Source: Dysgonamonadaceae bacterium (lineage in GTDB: Bacteria; Bacteroidota; Bacteroidia; Bacteroidales; Azobacteroidaceae). From it: a stretch of 8,082 nt of DNA. Made by a program: the position numbers and the translations under genes. Below, piece after piece: positions 1 to 7,504 of this stretch. The stretch covers positions 1-8,082 of the forward strand of contig JAITTA010000291.1 in the NCBI GenBank assembly GCA_031287395.1. Reading direction: 5' to 3'. Position 1 is the stretch's first letter, and each line of letters opens with the position of its first letter. The notes beneath the pieces are model-generated. The model saw nothing but the letters and a program-made list of their open reading frames with translations, was not told the origin of the DNA and did no database searches.

Positions 1-1335
1 TACGGAAAAGGACAAGTGTATGATCCGGCAAAGCCTCCCGGACAACAAATAACTACCCGTCCACGTTCATACAAAGACATTCCTGCCGGGCAGATCCTTT
101 CTGCATTTGCAGAAGATGCCGTCGGAATACCTGTTGAAAAAAACCTGGTCAAGTTATTGGCCGGTGTCCGTGCCCAATCGCTATTGGGATTGGAATCCGG
201 GTTCAAAATGGCCAATCGGGTATATTTCGATCCCAGATTGAATATCCAATGGATATTTCCTGCCTTTCCCTTTTATGGGAAAAAAGCTGAAGTCTCCCTG
301 ACGGGAGGTATCGGGTGGCATACTAAATTCCCGGTATTGCTTCAGTTGTATCCGGACCCCTTATACTACGACTACGTGCAACTCAATTATTACCACACCA
401 ATCCCGATTATCGCCGGGTGAATATCATGACTTACAAAAACACAAGAAATAATAATGATTTGACTCCGGCGAGAAATAAAAAATGGGAAATCGGAGTGGA
501 TTTTAATATCAATCGTAACAGATTATCAGTTACTTATTTCAACGAGGCCCTTTCATCCGGGTTCCGAAGCACCAGCGGCTGGAATCAATACCTCTACAAA
601 AAGTACGATTACTCCGGTATCGACCCTAACGGATTAACAGGTCCTCCGGCCCTGGAGAGCATGCCTTACTCGACGGATACCGTATTGCAGACATACAGCA
701 GAATGAATAACGGTACCAAATTATTAAAACAAGGAATCGAATATCAGTTTTCCTCACAAAGAATACCCGGCCTGAAAACCAGGGTCACAATTAATGGAGC
801 CTGGTTCAGGACTATCTATAAAAACAGTGAGCCGGTTCTGAAACAAACCACAGTCCTCCTGAATAATAAAGAACTGCAATATATCGGTATTTACGATTCG
901 GACGATGGTTATGTTAAGGAACAATTCAATACAAATTGGATGTTCGACACTTATATTCCTGAGATTGGATTTGAATTTTCCACTTCTGTCCAATGTATGT
1001 GGTTCACCGGCAACAAACAGGAACAAAAGCCCCAAATTCCTTTTGCATACGTCGATACGGACGGAAAAACGTATCCATACACTGAGAAATCCCTGAAGGA
1101 TCCGGAATTGCAATGGCTTAATCTGTCGTCGAACTCCTATTTGTACAACGACCGGGTACCCATTGCTCTCCATGTAAATTTCAAAGCATCTAAAGATTTT
1201 AAGAATAAAATCAGGTTATCGGTATTCGTCAATCGGTTATTGGATTATCTGCCTGACTATACGACAAACGGAGGGGTTGTAATCAAACGGTTTTCAAGCC
1301 CCTATTTCGGAATGGAGTTAAATTTTAAATTATAA
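1..1335 (+). CDS. TonB-dependent receptor, C-terminal beta-barrel part (5' end outside the window)
   Basis: The reading frame is open to the left edge (it begins Y-G-K-G-Q before the GTG at 16), so this is the last 444 residues of a longer protein and no start is visible. The sequence is typical outer-membrane beta-barrel: alternating polar and aromatic strands (for example around codons 75-125 and 155-185), long Tyr/Asn/Gly-rich loops, and a final strand ending F-G-M-E-L-N-F-K-L. No plug, TonB box or signal peptide lies in the visible part, so the family call rests on barrel character and on the next two genes, a DUF4876 lipoprotein and a DUF6850 barrel, which I recall accompanying such receptors in Bacteroidales. 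It would import a bound ligand across the outer membrane using TonB energy; the ligand is unknown. The stop lies 20 bases before the next gene, suggesting co-transcription. It shows no obvious similarity to the SusC protein further along. It could instead be a related barrel protein without a plug. Confidence 0.75.
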   Translation, partial: YGKGQVYDPAKPPGQQITTRPRSYKDIPAGQILSAFAEDAVGIPVEKNLVKLLAGVRAQSLLGLESGFKMANRVYFDPRLNIQWIFPAFPFYGKKAEVSLTGGIGWHTKFPVLLQLYPDPLYYDYVQLNYYHTNPDYRRVNIMTYKNTRNNNDLTPARNKKWEIGVDFNINRNRLSVTYFNEALSSGFRSTSGWNQYLYKKYDYSGIDPNGLTGPPALESMPYSTDTVLQTYSRMNNGTKLLKQGIEYQFSSQRIPGLKTRVTINGAWFRTIYKNSEPVLKQTTVLLNNKELQYIGIYDSDDGYVKEQFNTNWMFDTYIPEIGFEFSTSVQCMWFTGNKQEQKPQIPFAYVDTDGKTYPYTEKSLKDPELQWLNLSSNSYLYNDRVPIALHVNFKASKDFKNKIRLSVFVNRLLDYLPDYTTNGGVVIKRFSSPYFGMELNFKL

Positions 1336-1345
1336 TAACAAATTA

Positions 1346-1357
1346 AATAATAATAAT
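1346..1357 (+). repeat. Four tandem AAT units at the start codon of the DUF4876 gene
   Basis: Four perfect AAT units run directly into the ATG at 1356, which is itself followed by a second in-frame ATG at 1359. There is no Shine-Dalgarno sequence, and the A/T-rich leader is the normal initiation context in Bacteroidota. A change in repeat number would alter only the leader and not the reading frame, so phase variation is not indicated. Confidence 0.4.
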
Positions 1358-2564
1358 GATGAAAGTAAGAGTTTTAAATTTTTTATTGGTTTTAACAGGT
1401 GTATTAGTGTATTATTCATGTAGTAATGATGATGGTATTGCAACTTCTTCAACGGAAATAAAATTCAATCATCCCGAAGGATTGGAGAACTCGGAAATCA
1501 AGCAATTAACACTGACACTAAAAGAAAAAAATACCGGAAATGAAATTGTAACCGGCAATATGGAAGGAGGAATCTTTAAGTTGACGGTTCCACAAGGACT
1601 TTATGATATTTCCGCCGAAGGAACTATTTCTTATAAGGCAGGAGAAGATATTATAGAAGGGAAAGTGAAAGGTTTCAAAGAAAGCGTCGGTATTTCCCAG
1701 AATGCCTGGAATACCGAAATGGATCTGTTCCTGTATGATGTAAAATCGGGCCTTATTTTCGAGGAAATCTTTTTTACCGGAACCCAAACTCCAGAGTCCA
1801 AACAATATCGGGGTGATTCATACTTCAAGATTTACAACAACTCCGACGACGTAATTTATGCAGACGGTTATGTCATTGCCGAATCCAAGTTTTTAACCGT
1901 AACAAAATACGATTACAGACCGGATATCATGAATGAAGCCTTTGCCTCATCGGCGGTATATATGATTCCCGGATCAGGTAGCGATGTTCCTGTAGAACCC
2001 GGAAAGTCAATTATCATTTGCGACCAGGCCATCAATCATCTCGAACTGAATTCTAATTCCTTTGATTTAAGTAGCGCTGATTTTGAGTGGTACGACGAAA
2101 CATCTTCATCTTTAGATACCGATAATCCGGCTATCCCAAACCTGTTAAAAGTATATTCGGAATCCAAGACGATCTGGATTCCCCACAACCAGGGAAATAA
2201 AAGTTATGTACTGGCCAAACTCGGAGTAAATACCGATCAATTCATTGCCGATTATAAATACGACTACGAATACGATACTTCTACCAGAGTCATGACGGGG
2301 ACCGCTTATAAAATACCGAATAACTGGATTGTTGATGCCGTAAACATCAGTAATAAATCTACTTTTGAATGGATTGTTACCACCCCGTCGTTAGATATGG
2401 GATGGAGTTACTGTGCCGAAGTGTCCGGAGATAACACCCGCTATGGGAAAAGCATTCAACGTAAAGTCTTGTCTATTACGGAAGACGGACGTAATATTTT
2501 ACAAGACACCAACAATTCGACGGTTGATTTGATTCCGAGAGCAACTCCTTCTTTAAAGAAATAG
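1356..2564 (+). CDS. DUF4876-type outer-membrane lipoprotein, probably surface exposed
   Basis: 402 residues. The start has tandem ATG codons (1356 and 1359); the first is used here and the choice changes only one residue. A signal peptide with hydrophobic core L7-V18 ends at Cys22 (V-Y-Y-S-C). The lipobox is loose, with Tyr at -3 and -2. The lipidated cysteine is followed by S-N-D-D, which resembles the acidic export signals of surface lipoproteins in Bacteroides and Flavobacteria. Residues 33-128 look like an all-beta Ig- or carboxypeptidase-regulatory-like domain. Residues 131-230 (GLIFEEIFFTG, then D-S-Y-F-K-I-Y-N-N-S, then V-E-P-G-K-S-I-I-I) resemble a lamin-tail-domain fold. The C-terminus has G-K-S-I-Q-R-K and D-T-N-N-S-T-V-D motifs ending in P-S-L-K-K, as in that group. 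The DUF4876 assignment is from memory of the family's length, lipoprotein nature and neighbours. No catalytic motif is seen. It sits between two barrel proteins, so a ligand-capture or barrel-partner role is inferred, not shown. Confidence 0.75.
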   Translation: MMKVRVLNFLLVLTGVLVYYSCSNDDGIATSSTEIKFNHPEGLENSEIKQLTLTLKEKNTGNEIVTGNMEGGIFKLTVPQGLYDISAEGTISYKAGEDIIEGKVKGFKESVGISQNAWNTEMDLFLYDVKSGLIFEEIFFTGTQTPESKQYRGDSYFKIYNNSDDVIYADGYVIAESKFLTVTKYDYRPDIMNEAFASSAVYMIPGSGSDVPVEPGKSIIICDQAINHLELNSNSFDLSSADFEWYDETSSSLDTDNPAIPNLLKVYSESKTIWIPHNQGNKSYVLAKLGVNTDQFIADYKYDYEYDTSTRVMTGTAYKIPNNWIVDAVNISNKSTFEWIVTTPSLDMGWSYCAEVSGDNTRYGKSIQRKVLSITEDGRNILQDTNNSTVDLIPRATPSLKK

Positions 2565-2573
2565 TTAAAAAAC

Positions 2574-4091
2574 ATGCGTTTTCATTCTATTATATTTTGT
2601 TCATTGCTGATTCCTGCATTGGCTTTCGGACAGGATTCCATTCCGGTCTTGAGCCGTGCGGGATTTAGCTTATCTCCTTCGCAAAAGTTTCTTCCGTATA
2701 TTTGGGAAAATCCGGCATTAGCAAAAAATATCCGGAACTTTTCCTTAGTCGATTTAAATCTGAACGCGAACGTGGAGAATAATGAAAATCAAATTCCTCA
2801 ACTGGGCAAAGAAATCAGACAAGGTTCTTTCAACACCGACGCTCAACTTTGTTTAAAAAACAACGATTATATATGGGGAAAAGCATTTTACAGGAATGGG
2901 AAAAAAGAAAATGTACAATGGAATGAAAGTGCCGACTTTTTCAGGCTCTATCCTTACGTTGCCCTAGACACTATCGGAGGAGACCTGAAATACGAACAAT
3001 ATTATTTCCAGGGAGGATATTCAAAAGATTACGGCGGTTTTTCGTGGGGAATTTCCGCCGATTTTAAAGAAGGAATGGAATACCGGGACAAAGATCCGCG
3101 CCCCAAAAACCTGACATCCGATTTGAGTGCCGATCTTGGAGCTACGTGGAAATGCACCATAAATTATCTCCTTGCGGCCAACGTGCATTTAGGAAAATAC
3201 AAACAGGAAAACAATGTATCCTTTTACAGCGATTTGGGTTCTGCCCCGGTTTATAATGCCGTCGGACTAGGTCTCCTGAACAATCGTTTCTGGAGTAACC
3301 AATCCCAAACTTACTTCACCGGTTCCGATTATGGTATTTCTCTCACATTTTTACCTGATAAATCATCAGGCTGGTCCGGTAACCTGCAATACAATCAGAG
3401 TAAACTGAACAAACGAATTACAAATCCGGCAAAAATCGACCTGAACAGGACAAACACGAACACAATACAAGCGGATATCGCCCGTATAAACAAGTCCATT
3501 ACAAAAAATTCCGGATTTATCGTATCGCTACAATACCAAAAACGATTGGGTTATGAAAGTATCGTCGGAGATATTATAAAAGGGACATACGAAATCTTAG
3601 GGGAAAACCAGCCCTATAAAAGTGAATATAAAAAGCTATCGGTAAAAGGATTATACGAAAAGAACGAAAGAATATCCTGGTCCGTTCAACCAGAATTTTC
3701 CGCCGGAGAAATGAAAGCCGGTTATGTATCGCCTCATCGACTGATGAAAATAGCTTTCTGGCGTCCCCAATTACAAACGACTCTACAAAATACTTTCGGG
3801 AAATCTTTGATTGTATTGAATTTAAACGGTGCATACCAAGGTCTGTTCAATAAAAAACTGGAAATCGACACACAAACATCCGGGCAAATGATGGAAAACA
3901 AACAGGTTCTAAATAACACTTATCATTCTCTGACAAGCAAATACACTTGCATATCCCTGGATGTAAAATATTATTATTCCCGGACGGAAAATTGGGGAAT
4001 TTATTTACAACTAAAAGGAGAACAACGTTGGTATGGACAAAAATTGCCGAATTCTAATGCTTTATTCTCTGCTTTAGGCATTATTTTTTGA
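2574..4091 (+). CDS. DUF6850-type outer-membrane beta-barrel protein
   Basis: 505 residues, starting 9 bases after the stop of the lipoprotein gene, so translation is probably coupled or at least shared on one mRNA. The start gives a clear signal peptide (M-R-F-H then I6-A17), with likely signal-peptidase-I cleavage near A-F-G-Q-D (residues 17-21). The mature protein starts with S-R-A-G-F-S-L-S-P-S and an E-N-P-A-L segment (45-49) loosely like the N-P-A element of other Bacteroidota outer-membrane barrels. The rest is continuous amphipathic beta-strands with Tyr/Trp girdles, and the last residues A-L-G-I-I-F end in Phe, the usual BAM recognition signature. At about 500 residues it is too short to be a plugged TonB receptor, and no plug is seen. 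The DUF6850 label is recognised from overall pattern and operon position. Function is unknown; a second pore or an accessory barrel for the TonB receptor and lipoprotein is inferred. Confidence 0.75.
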   Translation: MRFHSIIFCSLLIPALAFGQDSIPVLSRAGFSLSPSQKFLPYIWENPALAKNIRNFSLVDLNLNANVENNENQIPQLGKEIRQGSFNTDAQLCLKNNDYIWGKAFYRNGKKENVQWNESADFFRLYPYVALDTIGGDLKYEQYYFQGGYSKDYGGFSWGISADFKEGMEYRDKDPRPKNLTSDLSADLGATWKCTINYLLAANVHLGKYKQENNVSFYSDLGSAPVYNAVGLGLLNNRFWSNQSQTYFTGSDYGISLTFLPDKSSGWSGNLQYNQSKLNKRITNPAKIDLNRTNTNTIQADIARINKSITKNSGFIVSLQYQKRLGYESIVGDIIKGTYEILGENQPYKSEYKKLSVKGLYEKNERISWSVQPEFSAGEMKAGYVSPHRLMKIAFWRPQLQTTLQNTFGKSLIVLNLNGAYQGLFNKKLEIDTQTSGQMMENKQVLNNTYHSLTSKYTCISLDVKYYYSRTENWGIYLQLKGEQRWYGQKLPNSNALFSALGIIF

Positions 4092-4094
4092 ATC

Positions 4095-4110
4095 ATTTTT
4101 TGTGAAAAAT
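4095..4110 (+). terminator. Weak A/T hairpin just after the DUF6850 stop, possible terminator
   Basis: ATTTTT (4095-4100) can pair with AAAAAT (4105-4110) across a TGTG loop, four bases after the stop codon. The stem has no G-C pairs and is not followed by a run of T, so it would be a poor intrinsic terminator. No better hairpin was seen in the next 100 bases. Position alone makes it worth listing. Confidence 0.2.
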
Positions 4111-4200
4111 TATCTGCATAAAATTAAAAATTAAAAGATTTTCCACTGCCTTAAACTTAAAAAATTGCGAGAAAATTCCCATGAAAAAAAAATGAATTAC

Positions 4201-4216
4201 ATATCTAAATAGATAT
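4201..4216. repeat. Inverted repeat with 6-bp arms and 4-base spacer
   Basis: ATATCT and AGATAT flank AAAT. The repeat lies about 120 bases upstream of the -7 element of susC. It could be an upstream regulator site or merely a chance product of A/T-rich sequence; each arm contains one G-C pair position, which gives slightly more weight than pure A/T. Confidence 0.3.
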
Positions 4217-4320
4217 ATATTAATAATTTACGTTATAGTATCACATAAATTCAGACTTTTCAAAAACCCATCAATTTTATAAATTCATATTGAAAATTTT
4301 ATTATATTATTATTTATATA

Positions 4321-4328
4321 TATTTTTG
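4321..4328 (+). promoter_or_regulatory. Bacteroidota -7 promoter element for the susC/susD operon
   Basis: TATTTTTG matches the TAnnTTTG consensus of the Bacteroidota primary sigma factor exactly. It would place the transcription start near 4335 and leave a leader of roughly 55-60 bases before the susC ATG. The -33 element is not convincing: at the expected 19-21 base distance only a T-run (4297-4300) is present, and the nearest ATTG (4289-4292) is too far away. A weak -33 would fit a promoter that needs an activator. Confidence 0.5.
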
Positions 4329-4343
4329 TAAAATATTTTACAA
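4326..4343. promoter_or_regulatory. Perfect 18-bp palindrome overlapping the -7 element, candidate operator
   Basis: TTGTAAAATATTTTACAA equals its own reverse complement with no spacer. It shares its first three bases (TTG) with the -7 element and covers the predicted transcription start, a position where a bound dimer would block RNA polymerase. The outer TTGT/ACAA carries the only G and C. No regulator gene is in the window, and I do not recognise the site as that of a named regulator. In such A/T-rich DNA a chance palindrome of this size is uncommon but possible. Confidence 0.45.
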
Positions 4344-4391
4344 TAAAAACAATCATTTTATGTTAATTGATATTTTTAATGTGCATCTAAT

Positions 4392-7300
4392 ATGACAAAG
4401 AAACCCTTTATTTTTATTCTATTCTTTTTGATAATGCCTGCCGTATTCTATGGCGCTAATGAAAAAAGACTGACCGGAAAAGTCACAACACAAGCGACCA
4501 AAGAACCACTACCCGGTGCCGTAGTAATAGTGAAAGGAACAAAGACAAGTACTGTAACCAACCCCGACGGTTGTTACACGCTTACACTACCTGAGAGTAT
4601 AACAAAAGCGGTTATTGTAGTTTCCTATATCGGTATGGAAACCGGTGAAGCAACGTATGACGGTTCCGTCAAAACACTTGACTTTGCGCTGTCGGAACTT
4701 ACGCAAAGTATTGATGAAGTAGTCGTTACGGGCTACGCCAATGTCCGTAAAGAAAGTTATACCGGTAACACAACGGCGATTAAGAAAGAAGACATTGCCA
4801 AGGTGTCGCCGGGTAATATCCTTCAATCGATTCAGGTTTTTGACCCTTCCTTCCGGCTGCAGGAAAACATTGCACTTGGTTCCGACCCCAATGCCTTACC
4901 CAATATTTCGTTGCGGGGACAGACAGCGCTCGATATGCCTTTATTCAGTGACGGAGCCGACCTCTCCCGTCAGAATCTGGTTGGAAATAACAATTTACCC
5001 ATTTTTATCCTAGACGGATTTGAAGTGAAGGTGGAACGCATTTACGACCTGGATTTGAATCGCATACACAAGTTCACCATTCTGAAAGACGCTGCCGCAA
5101 CATCCTTGTACGGTTCACGTGCAGCTAACGGAGTAATCGTCATTGAAACCCGTGCACCCCAAACCGGTAAACTGCGCGTAGCATATAACCTGACGTGTAA
5201 ACTTGAAACTCCCGACCTGTCGAGTTACAACCTGATGAACTCAGCCGAAAAATTACAGGCAGAAATTGATGCGGGAGAATTTTTAAACGCAACCAAAGAC
5301 GGATACAACTGGGAGAAGTATATGAATTATTATCTCCCGCGCCTGTCGGATGTCAATCGAGGCGTAAACGTTGATTGGACACGAATCGGAGTTCGTCCTT
5401 CATTAGGTTCGCGCCACAGTTTGTTTGTTGATGGCGGCGAAAAAAACATACGTTGGGGAGCCGAATTGCGCTACAATAAAGGAAACGGCGTGTTGAAGGG
5501 ATCATACCGCGACACATACGGCAGTTCCATGAGCATCGACTACCGTAACGGTGGATTTCAACTGACCAACACCGTAGACTTTTCCGTAATGGCAGGAGGA
5601 GATTCTCCTTACGAATACGGAGAATACTCCCATCGGCAACCATACGCCGAATTGCGTGACCCGGCTACCGGCAAATGGGTGCAAGTATTTCCGTACCATG
5701 TAGCTGCGCGATCAAACGACAGAGTAAACCCACTCTATGAATCGGAATATTTAAAATCTTATTCATCGAACGGTTACAAAACGCTTAACGACAAACTGGG
5801 TATCAATTATTTTATCAACTCAGCGTTCACGATGAAAGCTTGGGTCACAGTAGAAACAACTACACGCGAATCGAAACGATTCATCGATCCCGAATCGCGT
5901 CAATTTTACGGTTTACAGGCCGACAGACGAGGAAGTCTGGAGATTACTAACCAGGAGTCTCTTGCATACGATGCTAATTTAATGATCCTTTTCAATAAAA
6001 ATTTGAACGGTCATATCATCAGTTCTACATTAAGCGGTTCATTGCATCAAAGCGACATGAGTTCTCTCCGGTCGGAATACCGGGGATTTGCAAACGGAAG
6101 TAATTCTTCGATTAATTCTGCAGCGCAATTACCTGTAAAACCTTCCCGGTCAAGCGACAAAAGACGATTGGCCAGCGCATTGGGATTTGTCAACTATTCG
6201 TATCACGACCTTTACCTTGCCGACATTTCGTTTCGTCTGGACGGCTCGTCGCAGTTTTTTAACGAAAAACGTTTTGCACCGTTCTGGGCAGCAGGCGCAG
6301 GAATTAATTTGCATAAATACCATTTCATAAAAGAAGCCGGATTTATTTCAACACTCAAACTAAGAGGTTCTTTCGGACAATTGGGGAAAGTGACATTTCC
6401 GCCTTTTGCCGCTATATCGACTTACGCTTCAACCTCCATCGACAGTTGGTATTACACAGGGATCGGCAGTATATTGCGTTATCTGGGCAACGACCGGCTG
6501 ACCTGGGAAAAGACCAATGTAACAGACATCAGTCTTGAGGCCGGATTGTGGAAAAACAAAGTGTTATTAAAAAGCACGACCTACAACAAGAACACGACGG
6601 ACATGATAACGAGTATCACAATCCCCGCATCATCGGGTTTTACGACCTATATGGATAACCTGGGACGTGTAAACAATCGGGGCATTGAATTTGAATTACG
6701 TGCTAATGTATTACAAATGAAAGATTTGAATCTTTCTTTATTTGGGACATTCGCTCACAACAAAAACAAAATTGTACAAATATCGGAAGCCTTGAAAACC
6801 TACAATGAACTCGTAAACAAACAATACGATTCGTATAACGAATATCCGGGCGATGCACGATATGCCGCTTTACATACCAAGTTTGTGGAAGGAGGTTCCA
6901 CCACTTCCATTTTTGCAATGAAGTCGCTGGGTATCAACCCCGCCAACGGGAAAGAAGTCTATGAACGTCCCGGTGGTTCCATCACTTACGATTGGAAAGC
7001 CTCTGATATGCAGATTGTAGGAAACACGGAACCAACGGCTCAGGGTTCCCTGGGTTTTAATGCGACGTGGAAAAGGTTGTCGATATTCACCTCTTTCCTC
7101 TATCGTTGGGGCGGCGACCAATACAACTCAACAATGGTGAAATATGTGGAGAACGTATCTCTGATGAATACCAATGCCGACAAACGCGTAGGTTCTCAAC
7201 GCTGGAAAAAACCGGGAGATATAGCACCACTTAAAGATATTGCCGACCAGTGGCTGGTCACTCGCCCGACTTCCCGTTTTGTACAACGCGATAACACCTT

Positions 7301-7487
7301 GGAATTTAACTCAATATCGTTGAGTTACGATGTCAGTTCAAAAGCATTGAACCGAATGGGAATGAGCATGGTGCGGCTCACGGCAGGAATGGAAAAGGTA
7401 GCATTCTGGAGTACAATCCATCGCGAGCGGGGTTTGGATTATCCTTATTCCAAAACCGCCAATTTCTCCGTAAACATAACCTTTTAA
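4392..7487 (+). CDS. SusC/RagA-family TonB-linked outer membrane receptor
   Basis: 1031 residues, normal for the family. It forms the outer-membrane barrel of a SusCD importer, with energy delivered by TonB-ExbBD. The chosen ATG gives a signal peptide (basic K3-K4, hydrophobic 6-19, cleavage near Y-G-A, residues 20-22). A carboxypeptidase-D-regulatory-like domain covers about 26-101 (R-L-T-G-K-V, P-L-P-G-A-V-V-I-V-K-G-T, P-D-G-C-Y-T-L). A TonB-box-like D-E-V-V-V-T-G-Y is at 108-115. The plug spans about 118-256, with L-R-G (174-176), F-I-L-D-G-F (205-210) and the diagnostic KDAAATSLYGSRAANGVI (232-249). The barrel fills the rest and ends in N-F-S-V-N-I-T-F with terminal Phe. No STN domain precedes the regulatory-like domain, so direct signalling to a FecR-type anti-sigma factor is not expected. 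The susD gene follows 17 bases after the stop. The substrate cannot be told: SusC homologues carry glycans, peptides and other ligands. Confidence 0.95.
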   Translation: MTKKPFIFILFFLIMPAVFYGANEKRLTGKVTTQATKEPLPGAVVIVKGTKTSTVTNPDGCYTLTLPESITKAVIVVSYIGMETGEATYDGSVKTLDFALSELTQSIDEVVVTGYANVRKESYTGNTTAIKKEDIAKVSPGNILQSIQVFDPSFRLQENIALGSDPNALPNISLRGQTALDMPLFSDGADLSRQNLVGNNNLPIFILDGFEVKVERIYDLDLNRIHKFTILKDAAATSLYGSRAANGVIVIETRAPQTGKLRVAYNLTCKLETPDLSSYNLMNSAEKLQAEIDAGEFLNATKDGYNWEKYMNYYLPRLSDVNRGVNVDWTRIGVRPSLGSRHSLFVDGGEKNIRWGAELRYNKGNGVLKGSYRDTYGSSMSIDYRNGGFQLTNTVDFSVMAGGDSPYEYGEYSHRQPYAELRDPATGKWVQVFPYHVAARSNDRVNPLYESEYLKSYSSNGYKTLNDKLGINYFINSAFTMKAWVTVETTTRESKRFIDPESRQFYGLQADRRGSLEITNQESLAYDANLMILFNKNLNGHIISSTLSGSLHQSDMSSLRSEYRGFANGSNSSINSAAQLPVKPSRSSDKRRLASALGFVNYSYHDLYLADISFRLDGSSQFFNEKRFAPFWAAGAGINLHKYHFIKEAGFISTLKLRGSFGQLGKVTFPPFAAISTYASTSIDSWYYTGIGSILRYLGNDRLTWEKTNVTDISLEAGLWKNKVLLKSTTYNKNTTDMITSITIPASSGFTTYMDNLGRVNNRGIEFELRANVLQMKDLNLSLFGTFAHNKNKIVQISEALKTYNELVNKQYDSYNEYPGDARYAALHTKFVEGGSTTSIFAMKSLGINPANGKEVYERPGGSITYDWKASDMQIVGNTEPTAQGSLGFNATWKRLSIFTSFLYRWGGDQYNSTMVKYVENVSLMNTNADKRVGSQRWKKPGDIAPLKDIADQWLVTRPTSRFVQRDNTLEFNSISLSYDVSSKALNRMGMSMVRLTAGMEKVAFWSTIHRERGLDYPYSKTANFSVNITF

Positions 7488-7504
7488 TTTCAATAATTTT
7501 ATAA

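Larger units (their letters stand above)
4092..4391. other. 300-base A/T-rich intergenic region between two outer-membrane operons
   Basis: No credible coding sequence is present; the only short frame of note, from the ATG at 4181, ends after ten codons. Base composition is far more A/T-rich than the flanking genes. The gap must hold the 3' end of the first operon and the promoter of the susC/susD operon. The recognisable elements (weak hairpin, 6-bp inverted repeat, -7 box and 18-bp palindrome) are listed separately. No tRNA, riboswitch or other structured RNA was recognised. Confidence 0.8.

Noticed and set aside
16..18. GTG as a possible start of the first gene
   Set aside because: The frame is open upstream to base 1 and the protein begins inside a beta-barrel with no signal peptide, so the real start is outside the window.
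754..1173. 139-codon minus-strand open frame
   Set aside because: It lies wholly inside the TonB receptor frame, has no signal, domain or family character, and its composition is what antisense of a beta-barrel gene gives.
1346..1357. AAT tandem repeat as a phase-variation switch
   Set aside because: Units of three bases in the leader cannot shift the reading frame, and four copies is too few for frequent slippage.
4181..4213. Short ATG frame in the intergenic region (M-K-K-K-M-N-Y-I-S-K)
   Set aside because: Only ten codons in very A/T-rich DNA, with no support for translation.
4092..4391. Riboswitch or attenuator ahead of susC
   Set aside because: The predicted leader is only about 55-60 bases, nearly all A/T, with no conserved aptamer pieces or G-C stems; the palindrome is better read as a DNA site.
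5353..5699. Overlapping minus-strand open frames inside susC
   Set aside because: Arg/Cys-rich shadow translations opposite a well-supported SusC barrel; no recognisable protein features.
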